A stretch of 64,000 bases of DNA, from positions 1-64,000 of the forward strand of contig JAICXC010000006.1 of NCBI GenBank assembly GCA_025980665.1, given 5' to 3'. The notes under the pieces are model-generated. The model was not told the origin of the DNA and ran no database searches. It saw nothing but the letters and a program-made list of their open reading frames with translations. Shown piece by piece: positions 1-8,158 of this stretch (positions are counted from its first letter, which is position 1; every line of letters starts with the position of its first letter). Origin of the DNA: Bryobacteraceae bacterium. GTDB taxonomy: Bacteria; Acidobacteriota; Terriglobia; Bryobacterales; Bryobacteraceae. The position numbers and the translations under genes were made by a program.

Positions 1-2138
1 TATTCCGGCTTCAGCACGACCACACTCAGCGGAGGCAAAGTAATCCGCCCACTCGCCGGCTGGCCGTGCGAGGCTTTGTCTTCAGCCTGCACCCATCCAC
101 TATTGCCCACGTTGCTGCCTCCGAACATCCCCGCGTCGCTGTTAAAAACTTCCCGATAGCGACACAGGCGCGGCAGGCCGATCCCGTAGCCAGCCCGCGG
201 CACCGGGGTGAAGTTGCAGCAAAAAACCAAAAAGTCTTCGCGATCCTGTGCGAAACGCGCGAAACATATCACGCTGGCTTCCGCGTCGCGGAAGTCGATC
301 CATTCAAACCCGCGAAAATCGTCATCCACCTCGTACAATGCCGGCTCCGCCCGATACAGACGGTTCAGCTCCCGCACCATGGTCTGAAGTTTATGGTGCA
401 CCGGAAACTGCAGCAACCACCACGGCAGACCTTCGGAGTGATTCCATTCCGCCGTCTGCCCGAATTCCGTGCCCATGAACAACAACTTCTTTCCGGGATG
501 CCCGAACATGTACCCCAGAAACGCGCGCACATTGGCGAAGCGCTGCCATTCGTCGCCCGGCATCTTCGAAAGCAGCGAGCCCTTTCCGTGCACCACCTCG
601 TCATGCGAAATCGGCAGCAGGAAATTTTCGGTGAACGCATACAACATGCTGAAGGTGATATTGTGCTGGTGAAATTTGCGGAAGACCGGCTCCTTGGAAA
701 AGTAATCCAACATGTCGTGCATCCAGCCCATGTTCCACTTCATGGTGAAACCCAGGCCATTGAGGTAGGTGGGCTTCGAAACACCTCCCCAGGCCGTGGA
801 TTCCTCGGCCACCGTGATCGCGCCGGGAACCTGGTGCGCGAGTTCGTTGAAGCGCTTCAGGAAATCGATCGCCTCCAGGTTTTCGCGCCCGCCGTAACGA
901 TTGGGAATCCAGTCGCCCGGGTTACGCGAATAGTCCAGGTACAGCATGGACGCAACGGCGTCCACGCGCAGCCCGTCGATATGGAATTCCTTCAGCCAAT
1001 ACAATGCGTTCGACAGAAGAAACTCGCGGACCTCGTTGCGTCCGTAGTTGAAAATGAGCGTTCCCCAATCGCGATGCTCGCCCAGCCGCGGGTCGGCGTG
1101 CTCGTAGAGCGCCGTACCATCGAAGCGAGCCAAACCATGAGGATCCTTCGGAAAATGGCCGGGAACCCAATCGAGCATCACGCCCAGTCCCGCTTGGTGG
1201 CACCGGTCGATGAAGTACCGGAAATCGTCGGGCGTACCGAATCGCGACGTCGGCGCGAAATACCCGGTGACCTGGTAGCCCCACGATCCCGAAAACGGAT
1301 GCTCCATGATGGGCAACAGCTCCAGATGCGTGAAGCCATTCTCCACCGCATACGCTGGCAGCCTGTCTGCCAGTTCGCGATATGTCAGCCATTCGTTGAG
1401 CGGGCCGCGCAGCCACGATTCCAGGTGCACTTCGTACATCGAGACCGGCTCGCGTAGCCAATTGCGCTTCGAGCGATCTTCCATCCATGCCGCATCGCCC
1501 CATTGATAATTTGTAAGCGGCCACACGATCGACGCGGTCTTGGGCGGCACTTCGGCGAAGAATCCGTACGGATCGCTATGATCCTGCTCGTGGCCGTTCG
1601 GCATCATCACGGAATATTTGTAGTGCGCGCCCGCCGCGAGTCCAGGAAGAAAAATCTCCCAGAGTCCGCCGTCGCGCAGACGCATCGGATGGCGCGTCCG
1701 ATCCCAAGTGTTGTGATCGCCCGTCACGCTGACCACTTCGGCGTTGGGAGCCCAGACCGCAAAGCGAACGCCTTCTACCCCTTCGCAGGTAACCGCGTGC
1801 GCCCCCAAAGTGCCGTAGCTTTCGTAGTTGGTGCCTTCGCCGTGCAAGTGCAATTCAAAGGCGGTCAGAAGAGGAGGGAAGCGGTATGGGTCCTGCAAGT
1901 CCTCCGATTCGCCCGAGTAGAGCGTAATGCGAAAGCGGTAATCCGTGGCGTCAGACTTCGCGACAAAGAGTCCCGCTGGATGCGCGCGCTTCATCGGGAT
2001 CACCTGGTCGCCCGCGAGCACGGCGGCCTCCTTCGCCTGCGGAAGCCAGGCGCGGATCTGCCCTTTGTGTGGACCCAGGTAAGAGAAAGGATCGCGATGG
2101 CGGCCTTGTACGATCAGCTCAGTCTGAGCTGCGGACAT
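1..2138 (-). CDS. glgB: 1,4-alpha-glucan branching enzyme (last base of stop codon beyond the window)
   Basis: GlgB makes alpha-1,6 branches in glycogen by cutting and transferring alpha-1,4 chains. The frame is open from an ATG at 2138 to the window edge, 712 codons, where the bases TA of the stop are seen and its last base is missing; E. coli GlgB is about 728 residues, so the protein is essentially complete. An N-terminal GlgB module and a CBM48-like stretch ([10 protein letters not shown]) precede a GH13 barrel. The barrel carries the nucleophile region [13 protein letters not shown], the acid region TVAEESTAW and the transition-state Asp in [12 protein letters not shown]. An AGGGA-like ribosome site lies about 12 bases upstream. 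The gene is divergent from the adenosine deaminase gene with 35 bp between start codons. Confidence 0.95.
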   Translation of the reverse strand, partial: MSAAQTELIVQGRHRDPFSYLGPHKGQIRAWLPQAKEAAVLAGDQVIPMKRAHPAGLFVAKSDATDYRFRITLYSGESEDLQDPYRFPPLLTAFELHLHGEGTNYESYGTLGAHAVTCEGVEGVRFAVWAPNAEVVSVTGDHNTWDRTRHPMRLRDGGLWEIFLPGLAAGAHYKYSVMMPNGHEQDHSDPYGFFAEVPPKTASIVWPLTNYQWGDAAWMEDRSKRNWLREPVSMYEVHLESWLRGPLNEWLTYRELADRLPAYAVENGFTHLELLPIMEHPFSGSWGYQVTGYFAPTSRFGTPDDFRYFIDRCHQAGLGVMLDWVPGHFPKDPHGLARFDGTALYEHADPRLGEHRDWGTLIFNYGRNEVREFLLSNALYWLKEFHIDGLRVDAVASMLYLDYSRNPGDWIPNRYGGRENLEAIDFLKRFNELAHQVPGAITVAEESTAWGGVSKPTYLNGLGFTMKWNMGWMHDMLDYFSKEPVFRKFHQHNITFSMLYAFTENFLLPISHDEVVHGKGSLLSKMPGDEWQRFANVRAFLGYMFGHPGKKLLFMGTEFGQTAEWNHSEGLPWWLLQFPVHHKLQTMVRELNRLYRAEPALYEVDDDFRGFEWIDFRDAEASVICFARFAQDREDFLVFCCNFTPVPRAGYGIGLPRLCRYREVFNSDAGMFGGSNVGNSGWVQAEDKASHGQPASGRITLPPLSVVVLKPE

Positions 2139-2160
2139 TTATCATGAGTTCCCTGGCCGC

Positions 2161-2166
2161 TATTAT
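2161..2166 (+). promoter_or_regulatory. Putative -10 element of the adenosine deaminase gene
   Basis: TATTAT lies 7 bases before the ATG at 2174, the spacing expected for a leaderless or near-leaderless transcript. It falls in the 35-bp space shared with the divergent glgB start. The same bases read as ATAATA on the minus strand and could also serve glgB, with a short leader. No convincing -35 was found. Confidence 0.4.
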
Positions 2167-2173
2167 TACAGGA

Positions 2174-3085
2174 ATGACTCGCGGGGAGCTGCATCTGCAT
2201 CTGGAAGGTGCTATCGAGCGGGAAACGTTGAAGGAGCTGGATCCGGCTCTCACTGACGAGGAACTCCGGTCCTCGCTCGCGTATTCCGATTTCTTGGGAT
2301 TCATCCACAGCTATGTGTGGGTCAACCGCAAGCTGCGCGGGCCAGCGGATTACGCGTTGATCGCCCGCCGGCTCTTTGAACGATTAGCGGCGCAAGACAC
2401 TTGCTACGCCGAAGTGACCATCTCCGCCGGTGTGATCCTGTGGAAGAAGCAGGACCTGAGTGCGATCTTCGACGCGCTGGCGAATGAAGCCGCGCGAAGT
2501 CCTGTGCCGATCCGTTGGATCCTCGATGCCACGCGTCAATGGGGCGCCGAAGCTGCCGCGCCGGTGTTCGATTTCGCGGCCGCACACCTCACCGACGGCG
2601 TGGTAGCGATCGGCATTGGAGGCATTGAGGCGGAAGGTCCCGCCTTGTGGTTTCGCGACCTGTACGCCAAGGCGCGCGATCGCGGCCTGCGCCTGACATG
2701 TCATGCGGGGGAGACTACCGACGCGCGGAGTATCTGGGATGCGCTGGAGATTGGCGCGGAACGAATCGGCCACGGCATCCGGGCGGTTCACGACGCAAAG
2801 CTGCTTGCGCAGCTCCGGGATAAGAACATCCCGCTCGAAGTCTGCATCACCAGCAACGTGCGCACAGGCGCTGTGGCGTCGCTCGCCGAGCATCCAGTTC
2901 GTAAGTTGTTCGACGCCGGCGTGCCCATCCTCTTAAACACCGATGATCCCGCGCTGTTCAAGTGTACCCTCGAATCGGAGTACGATCTGGCGGCACGTGC
3001 TTTCGGGTTTACGCCTCAAGAACTGAGCGCCATTGCGGCGAACAGCCTCAAGTACGCTTTCAGCGACCCGCTTGCAGTGCCTTGA
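2174..3085 (+). CDS. add: Adenosine deaminase family protein
   Basis: A metal-dependent deaminase of the adenosine/adenine deaminase family, which hydrolyses adenosine-type substrates in purine salvage. Visible motifs are the N-terminal HLHLEGA metal ligands (H7, H9), HAGE with the catalytic Glu, RIGHGIR, EVCITSN and the C-terminal [10 protein letters not shown] with the metal-binding Asp pair. I start at ATG 2174 (303 aa): it puts HxH near the N-terminus as in the family, and a TATTAT -10 lies 7 bases upstream. An ATG at 2144 would add ten residues but nearly abuts the glgB start. The 3' end overlaps the convergent cysE by 26 bp. Substrate choice (adenosine, adenine or another purine) cannot be told from sequence. 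Confidence 0.88.
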   Translation: MTRGELHLHLEGAIERETLKELDPALTDEELRSSLAYSDFLGFIHSYVWVNRKLRGPADYALIARRLFERLAAQDTCYAEVTISAGVILWKKQDLSAIFDALANEAARSPVPIRWILDATRQWGAEAAAPVFDFAAAHLTDGVVAIGIGGIEAEGPALWFRDLYAKARDRGLRLTCHAGETTDARSIWDALEIGAERIGHGIRAVHDAKLLAQLRDKNIPLEVCITSNVRTGAVASLAEHPVRKLFDAGVPILLNTDDPALFKCTLESEYDLAARAFGFTPQELSAIAANSLKYAFSDPLAVP

Positions 3086-3695
3086 CGGTTGCTTCCAGTT
3101 CCGCCACTCTCCGCGCCAGCTCATCGATCAACTGACCCTCGGGATCGGGAAGATTCCCATGCTCGAGCGCATCTGTGGGATCCATGCCGCTCACCACGCG
3201 TCCGGGAATTCCCACCACGGTCGATTGATCCGGCACAGGGCGCACCACCACCGAGCCAGCGCCGACTTTGGAATAGTCGCCGACGCGGATGTTGCCAAGA
3301 ATCTTCGCGCCGGTGCCGACGACGACTCCGTTGCCGATCGTCGGATGCCGCTTGCCCGTGACCTTACCCGTGCCGCCCAATGTCACGCCCTGATAGAGCA
3401 GCACGTCGTCGCCGATATCGGCAGTCTCGCCGATCACAACGCCCATCCCATGATCGATGAAGAATCGCTTGCCGATGGTCGCGCCCGGGTGAATCTCGAT
3501 GCCGGTCATGGCGCGCGAGAACTGGCTGACGACGCGCGCGGAGGTGTACCAACCGGCGTGATACAAGTGATGGGCGACGCGATGCAGCAGCACGGCGTGA
3601 AACCCGGGATAGCACAGCACGATTTCGAGCACGCTTCGCGCCGCAGGATCACGCCGGAAGACGGTATCGACCTGCTCGCGAATCGTTCGGAACAC
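3060..3695 (-). CDS. cysE: Serine O-acetyltransferase
   Basis: CysE/EpsC-type serine acetyltransferase (211 aa) makes O-acetylserine for cysteine synthesis. The N-terminal helical part ([11 protein letters not shown]) is followed by a left-handed beta helix of hexapeptide repeats with the typical [32 protein letters not shown] and GVTLGGTG segments. The C-terminus carries a short Glu/Lys-rich helix instead of a long tail, like the shorter CysE forms. It begins at GTG 3695, with CATAAT 7 bases upstream on the minus strand. It is divergent from a lipoprotein gene and overlaps the end of add by 26 bp. The window holds another cysteine route (cysM-mec) far away. Confidence 0.93.
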   Translation of the reverse strand: MFRTIREQVDTVFRRDPAARSVLEIVLCYPGFHAVLLHRVAHHLYHAGWYTSARVVSQFSRAMTGIEIHPGATIGKRFFIDHGMGVVIGETADIGDDVLLYQGVTLGGTGKVTGKRHPTIGNGVVVGTGAKILGNIRVGDYSKVGAGSVVVRPVPDQSTVVGIPGRVVSGMDPTDALEHGNLPDPEGQLIDELARRVAELEATVKALQAGR

Positions 3696-3701
3696 TAACA
3701 G

Positions 3702-3708
3702 TATTATG
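3702..3708. promoter_or_regulatory. Overlapping divergent -10 elements for cysE and the lipoprotein gene
   Basis: In the 18-bp space between the two divergent GTG starts, TATTAT (plus strand, 3702-3707) stands 6 bases before GTG 3714, and CATAAT (minus strand, 3708-3703) stands 7 bases before GTG 3695. The two hexamers share five bases, so RNA polymerase could engage only one direction at a time, and both messages would be leaderless. This is a reading of motif and spacing only. Confidence 0.4.
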
Positions 3709-3713
3709 CTGGA

Positions 3714-4166
3714 GTGGTGCGTCCCACGTTAGTCGTCCTCATGCTTACGATCGTCCTTGCGCTCGGCGGCTGTTCCTCGCCTGCGCCGCAGGCTACGACC
3801 AAGCAAGGTCCCGTCGAAGTAACCGGGCCTGCCAGCACCACCAGCAAGCACCCGCTTGCTAAATATATCGAGTTGGCGGGCTTTCGCCTAGCCGAATCCA
3901 AACCCGGAGAGCTGGAAGTGAAGTTCGTCGCTATCAATCATTCGGAGGCTGACCTGGGTGACCTGGGGCTTACCATCCGCCTCAAGACCACTGCCGCCAA
4001 GCCCGACGATCCGCCCGTGGCTGAGTTTATGGCGAAGGTCCCATCGCTCGGCCCGCTCGAGATTCGCGACATCAGCGCGAAAGTATCGACGAAACTGCGG
4101 ATCTATGAACTCCCGGACTGGCAGTTCATGCGCGCTGAGTTCGATATCACTTCTCCTGCCCCCTGA
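3714..4166 (+). CDS. Small lipoprotein of unknown function
   Basis: A 150-aa protein with a signal peptide and lipobox (ALGGC, Cys about residue 20), so it is probably a lipid-anchored envelope protein. The mature part follows a Pro/Ala/Thr-rich linker and looks like a beta-sandwich (runs such as [19 protein letters not shown]). This resembles the FxLYD/DUF2393-like domains that measure tail extension, but I do not recognise a named family with certainty. The start is GTG 3714, set by the signal peptide and by a TATTAT -10 six bases upstream. The alanyl-tRNA editing gene starts 28 bp downstream on the same strand. Confidence 0.7.
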   Translation: MVRPTLVVLMLTIVLALGGCSSPAPQATTKQGPVEVTGPASTTSKHPLAKYIELAGFRLAESKPGELEVKFVAINHSEADLGDLGLTIRLKTTAAKPDDPPVAEFMAKVPSLGPLEIRDISAKVSTKLRIYELPDWQFMRAEFDITSPAP

Positions 4167-4194
4167 CAGGCGACAAGATCGCCTCTCCTACCCT

Positions 4195-5340
4195 ATGACT
4201 GAGCGTCTCTATTATCAGGATTGCTATCTTCGCGAGTTCCACGCCCGCGTCATTGAATCCGACGGTAATCGTGTGTACCTCGATCGCACGGCCTTCTATC
4301 CCACCTCCGGGGGACAACCCTTCGATCTTGGTTCGCTGAGAGGCGTGGCTGTGCGGGAAGTCATTGACGAAGAGCACCGGATTGCCCATGTCATGGAGTC
4401 ACCGGTCACTGGTGACGTCCAGGGCATCCTCGATTGGCCCCGCCGTTACGACCATATGCAGCAGCACACTGGGCAACACTTGCTCTCCGCGGTGCTGGAA
4501 GAACTTTTCAAAATCCGCACGGTCAGCTTTCACCTTGGTGCCGAGGTCTCGACCATTGACGTGGACGCGCCCTCGATGGCACCTGAGCAACTCGAACGCG
4601 TTGAAGATCGTTGCGCGGAAGTTATTGCCGAAGCCCGGCCGGTACAGATCACCTTCGAAGACGCCTCGGCCATCCTGGAACTGCGCAAGGCCTCGGAGCG
4701 TATTGGAACCCTGCGGATCGTCACCATCGACAAACTCGACCGCAGTGCCTGCGGCGGGACACATGTAAGAACAACGGCGGAGATCGGCCTTGTCCTCACC
4801 GGCAAATCGGAAAAGATTCGCGGGATCACGCGGCTCGAATTCGTCTGCGGAAATCGCGCACTGCAGCGGGCACGGTCTGACAACCGGCTGGTGGCTTCTA
4901 TTGGGCGCACGCTGTCCGCTCCGCCGGAACAGACTCCTGAGTTGCTTGCGGGGCTTATCGAAAAGAACAAAGCTCTCGAAAAGATCGGCCAGCGGCTGGC
5001 GGCGGAGCTCGCCCGGCGTGAAGGAAAGGAATTGTATCTGGCAGCCGAGCCCGGCTCGGACGGCATCCGCCGCCTGATCCAGCGCGGGCCTGTCGATGAC
5101 GCGATGCGTGCTCGCGCCCAAGCGTTCATAGCCGGCGAGAAGGCCGTGTTCCTGGCGATCTGCGATCAGCCGCCTTCGCTGCTCCTGGCGGCGTCGGCCG
5201 ATTCCGGGATCCACGCCGGCGATCGCATCAAAGCGGCGGTTGCGGCGGTTCACGGACGAGGTGGAGGAAATGCGCAACTGGGGCAGGGCAGCTTCCCGGA
5301 CGCCGCAGCTCTCGCCAGCGCGGAGGCTTTGCTACGCTGA
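4195..5340 (+). CDS. alaX: Alanyl-tRNA editing protein, AlaX-L type
   Basis: A free-standing editing domain that removes wrongly attached serine or glycine from tRNA-Ala. From ATG 4195 it encodes 381 aa. The N-terminal part has the AlaX beta-barrel segment (FYPTSGGQPFDLG). Zinc ligands H91 and H95 lie in QQHTGQHLLSAV and C186/H190 in SACGGTHV. After a coiled stretch (about 250-290) there is a C-terminal DHHA1-type domain ending in GRGGGNAQLGQG, as in full alanyl-tRNA synthetase. The synthetase catalytic domain is absent. The longer frame starting at 3958 only runs through the preceding gene and is not used. A small conserved gene follows after 5 bp. Confidence 0.92.
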   Translation: MTERLYYQDCYLREFHARVIESDGNRVYLDRTAFYPTSGGQPFDLGSLRGVAVREVIDEEHRIAHVMESPVTGDVQGILDWPRRYDHMQQHTGQHLLSAVLEELFKIRTVSFHLGAEVSTIDVDAPSMAPEQLERVEDRCAEVIAEARPVQITFEDASAILELRKASERIGTLRIVTIDKLDRSACGGTHVRTTAEIGLVLTGKSEKIRGITRLEFVCGNRALQRARSDNRLVASIGRTLSAPPEQTPELLAGLIEKNKALEKIGQRLAAELARREGKELYLAAEPGSDGIRRLIQRGPVDDAMRARAQAFIAGEKAVFLAICDQPPSLLLAASADSGIHAGDRIKAAVAAVHGRGGGNAQLGQGSFPDAAALASAEALLR

Positions 5341-5345
5341 AGTTT

Positions 5346-5717
5346 ATGCTTGAGAATACGAGGCGCTTTGAGGCCGGACCCGATCCTTTTGGACGCACAT
5401 GGGAAGTGGAATTCCGGTGGCTGCAGACGGGCATCTCCATTCGCCACGCCGATACCGTCGACGTTAAGTTCGTTTTGTGGACGGAGGGTCCCGGTGAAAG
5501 AGAAGAGAAGCAGGAAAAAGTGATTGCCCTGCCGCACCCTCACCTGTTGACGCTCAGTGCGGAAACGGGCCATGCTCTCACCGATCCCTGGTGCATGCGG
5601 CTTGCGGCCCGGCACCTGAAATACATGATCGAATCCGGTGAGGATCTCGAGAAAACCCTGGTGACGCTTTCGCTTCCAGCCATGCAGCGAGTCGCCAGTG
5701 ATTTGCAGCCTGTCTGA
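5346..5717 (+). CDS. Conserved hypothetical protein
   Basis: A 123-aa soluble protein with no signal peptide or membrane segment. It starts 5 bp after the alanyl-tRNA editing gene, so it is probably cotranscribed with it. The N-terminal half is beta-rich (TWEVEFRWLQTGISIRHADT) and the C-terminal half helical. I do not recognise a family. Codon use and length support a real gene. Confidence 0.65.
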   Translation: MLENTRRFEAGPDPFGRTWEVEFRWLQTGISIRHADTVDVKFVLWTEGPGEREEKQEKVIALPHPHLLTLSAETGHALTDPWCMRLAARHLKYMIESGEDLEKTLVTLSLPAMQRVASDLQPV

Positions 5718-5809
5718 GCACCTTGGGGTATGGCCAGCACCTCCCGGATGCCGCCCTGCGTGGTAAAACAAAATTCATAAGATGCAAACGCGAGCGAGGG
5801 GAGATCGAA

Positions 5810-6046
5810 ATGATCCACTGTCCGCTGTGTAATGCGGCGATTGACGTAGACGAAGAAGAACTGGACGAAGGCGATTCCCTCATATGCGAAGAGTGCGGGA
5901 AGAACCTTAACGTCAGCGGCGTTTCTCCGCTGGAGCTCACTCCAGATGAAGAAGACGATGACGACGACGATGACGACGAAGACGGCGAATACGACGACTA
6001 CGACGACGATGACGAGGACGAAGACGAGGATGAGGAGGAAGCCTAA
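5810..6046 (+). CDS. Zinc-ribbon protein with acidic tail
   Basis: A 78-aa protein. Residues about 3-30 form a treble-clef or zinc-ribbon (CPLC and CEEC pairs), as in the lysine-biosynthesis carrier LysW and TFIIS-like ribbons. The last third is almost only Asp and Glu, ending in EDEDEDEEEA. The ATG at 5810 is preceded by a GGGAG ribosome site, which decides the start against an upstream in-frame ATG at 5723. The acidic tail is encoded by a GAC/GAT/GAA triplet tract whose end overlaps the start of the next gene by 17 bp. LysW also ends in Glu, but here the tail is long and mixed, and no lysine or arginine genes are nearby, so function is open. Confidence 0.75.
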   Translation: MIHCPLCNAAIDVDEEELDEGDSLICEECGKNLNVSGVSPLELTPDEEDDDDDDDDEDGEYDDYDDDDEDEDEDEEEA

Positions 6047-6407
6047 GCCTAGCTCCGTCCTTCTGCTTCCCGCGTTGTTTCTGGCGCAAGTCCTTTTCGC
6101 GCAGGGCAAACGGAAAGCTGAGCCTTATGCCGTGATCGCCGGAACCGTATTTCGCGACCCGGGATTCGCACAGCCGGGAGCGTCCGTGGTACTCGTGCTG
6201 AAGAGCGCGCCCACTAAGAAGCTACAGCGTCAGATCAGCTCGCCGAGAGGCGAATTCACGTTCCGAGTACCGGCCAGCCCCAATCGCTACGTGATAACCG
6301 CTACATTAAAGGGGTTTCAGACGGCTCGCGAAGAGATTGAAATTCAAGACCAGGAGCAGATCAATGCAACTCTGCTGCTGGTCCCCGAGTCTAAAAAAGA
6401 GAGGTGA
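6030..6407 (+). CDS. Secreted carboxypeptidase-regulatory-like domain protein
   Basis: A 125-aa exported protein. ATG 6030 gives a signal peptide (basic MRRKPKP, hydrophobic core, cut near FAQG) followed by one beta-sandwich of the CarboxypepD_reg type (GTVFRDPGFAQPGASVVLVL, then GEFTFRVPASPNRYVITATL). Such domains are common on acidobacterial cell-surface proteins. The start lies inside the Asp/Glu-coding tail of the previous gene in another frame, a 17-bp overlap; the upstream Thr-rich extension of this frame is only the shadow of that tail. A second protein of the same type follows 7 bp later. Confidence 0.75.
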   Translation: MRRKPKPSSVLLLPALFLAQVLFAQGKRKAEPYAVIAGTVFRDPGFAQPGASVVLVLKSAPTKKLQRQISSPRGEFTFRVPASPNRYVITATLKGFQTAREEIEIQDQEQINATLLLVPESKKER

Positions 6408-6414
6408 CCGATTT

Positions 6415-6825
6415 ATGCAACGGCACATGCAAAGATCGTCGCGCGCCGGCTTTTCACGCACCATGCTGACGGTAGTTTTAGCCGTAGCATGCGCCCAACT
6501 CCTGCCAGCTCAGAAAAACAAGGATAAGGACGATCCCACGGTCCGCACCCTGCAAGGTCAAGTGAACGATCCGGACGACAAGCCGGTGGCCGGGGCCGTG
6601 GTCCAGTTGAAAGACACGAAAACCCTTCAGGTTCGTTCCTTCATTACGCAGGCTAATGGCGATTACCGTTTTTCCGGCCTGCGAGCCGACACGGATTATG
6701 AAATCAAAGCCGACTATAACGGCATGAGCAGCGACAACAAGCGGCTGAGCAATTTCGACACGCGCAAGATCGCCACTGTAAATCTGAAGTTGAATAAGAA
6801 ATCTGATCAGGACAAGTCAAAATAG
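6415..6825 (+). CDS. Secreted carboxypeptidase-regulatory-like domain protein
   Basis: A 136-aa exported protein of the same kind as its upstream neighbour. The signal peptide (basic N-terminus, core TMLTVVLAVACAQLLPAQ) precedes a Lys/Asp-rich linker and a CarboxypepD_reg-like domain (LQGQVNDPDDKPVAGAVVQL, then NGDYRFSGLRADTDYEI). It ends in a Lys-rich tail. The start at ATG 6415 is chosen for the signal peptide. The gap of 7 bp and the shared fold suggest a tandem duplication within one operon. Possible cell-surface or transport-accessory role; not known. Confidence 0.75.
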   Translation: MQRHMQRSSRAGFSRTMLTVVLAVACAQLLPAQKNKDKDDPTVRTLQGQVNDPDDKPVAGAVVQLKDTKTLQVRSFITQANGDYRFSGLRADTDYEIKADYNGMSSDNKRLSNFDTRKIATVNLKLNKKSDQDKSK

Positions 6826-6826
6826 T

Positions 6827-8158
6827 CTGCCCTCGCGGCTGCTCGCTTTCGCCGGCGCCATCGCGGCGCTCTTGCCGGGCGCTGTAGCTCAAGACACCGC
6901 TCCGGATATTGTCTTCGAGCACGCCACGGTAATCGACGGAACCGGCACCCCTCCGCGCAAGAATGTGACCGTCGCAATCGGCGGCGGACGGATCATCTCA
7001 ATTGGCCAGAGCGTGAAGCCGGCCCCTAATGCTCGGGTCATCGACGCCACCGGCGAATTTCTGATCCCCGGCTTGTGGGACATGCACTTCCATCTGGATC
7101 CACAGGGTAATGCCCTACACACGCTGGTCGCCTACGGCATCACCGGCATTCGCGAAATGTATTCCCGGATCCCGATCGCAACTCTGGAGGCGTGGCGCGC
7201 CCGTCCGGAGAATCCGCGGATCGCCGTCCCAGGATTTCTGGATGGACCGCTGATGCGTACTTCGGATTTAACGCCGGATGCCTTCGCGGTCGGAAAAGCG
7301 GATGAAGCTCGGCTGGCGGTGAACCTGCTTAGGGCAAGTGGCGCGGACTTTCTCAAGGTCTATAACAGCCTGCCGCGCGACGCCTACTTCGCAATCGCCC
7401 AGGAATCAAAAAGGCTGGGTATTCCGTTTGCCGGTCACGTGCCCGAAGCGGTCAGCGCAGCCGAGGCTTCGGAAGCTGGCCAGCGCAGCCAGGAACATTT
7501 GCTCAACATTCTGCTGGCCTGCTCCACGCGCGAAGAGGAATTGCGCGCCCAGCGGATCTTCACCATGAACGACCCGGCTATTTCTGCCGTGGATCGCGCA
7601 CTCGAGCTCGGATTTCCCAATCCCCAGGGCTTGTTCGAGAGCTATGACGATACCAAAGCCGCGGCGTTGTTCAGGATTTTCGTGAAGAATGGCACCTGGC
7701 AGACGCCCACGCTCGCTCTGCTCCAGAGTTTTGTGGCGGATCGGGACCGCGCCCGCAGGACAGTGTACATGCAGGATCTGTCTCCGGAAGTATTCGACGG
7801 GTGGATGGCCCGCATCCAAGCATTGCTGGATCGTTATAAGAAACTGGTTCGGGACATGCATCGCGCCGGTGTCGAGTTTTTGGCGGGCACGGATACCGGA
7901 CCGAACAACCCCGTGCCGGTGGGAATCGGCTTGCATGATGAGCTGGAGCTGCTGGTTGAATCAGGATTCACGCCCATCGAAGCGCTGCAAACGGCGACGC
8001 GCAATCCTGCCCGCTATTTCGGCACCTTGAAAGATATGGGCACCATCGAGCCGGGCAAACTCGCCGATATGGTGCTGCTATATGCCGATCCGCTGGACGA
8101 CATCCGCAACACCCGGAAGATCAGCGCGGTGATACTGCGGGGACGAATTACTCAGTAA
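6827..8158 (+). CDS. Exported amidohydrolase (imidazolonepropionase/prolidase-like)
   Basis: A metal-dependent amidohydrolase. Motifs in order are the N-terminal small beta domain (VIDGTGTPPRKNVTVAIGGG), metal ligands in LWDMHFHLDP, a likely carbamylated or bridging Lys in FLKVYNSLP, FAGHVPE, the catalytic Asp in FLAGTDTG, and PGKLADMVLL closing the beta domain. The first common start codon in frame is TTG 6872, but the frame is open upstream and encodes a good signal peptide (LLAFAGAIAALLPGAVAQ). I therefore place the start at CTG 6827, two bases after the previous stop; this is uncertain. The product probably acts in the periplasm on a cyclic amide, peptide or ester. Confidence 0.75.
   Translation: MPSRLLAFAGAIAALLPGAVAQDTAPDIVFEHATVIDGTGTPPRKNVTVAIGGGRIISIGQSVKPAPNARVIDATGEFLIPGLWDMHFHLDPQGNALHTLVAYGITGIREMYSRIPIATLEAWRARPENPRIAVPGFLDGPLMRTSDLTPDAFAVGKADEARLAVNLLRASGADFLKVYNSLPRDAYFAIAQESKRLGIPFAGHVPEAVSAAEASEAGQRSQEHLLNILLACSTREEELRAQRIFTMNDPAISAVDRALELGFPNPQGLFESYDDTKAAALFRIFVKNGTWQTPTLALLQSFVADRDRARRTVYMQDLSPEVFDGWMARIQALLDRYKKLVRDMHRAGVEFLAGTDTGPNNPVPVGIGLHDELELLVESGFTPIEALQTATRNPARYFGTLKDMGTIEPGKLADMVLLYADPLDDIRNTRKISAVILRGRITQ

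Noticed and set aside
66-1457. A 463-codon plus-strand open frame
   Set aside because: It is antisense to glgB, whose minus-strand frame carries all GH13 motifs and simply lacks a stop within the window.
4399-5277. Long minus-strand open frames over the alanyl-tRNA editing gene
   Set aside because: They are shadows caused by high GC in third positions; no domain or start signal is seen and the plus-strand gene has clear motifs.
5946-6029. Thr-rich N-terminal extension of the protein starting at 6030
   Set aside because: It is the out-of-frame reading of the Asp/Glu tract of the preceding gene; the signal peptide begins at 6030.
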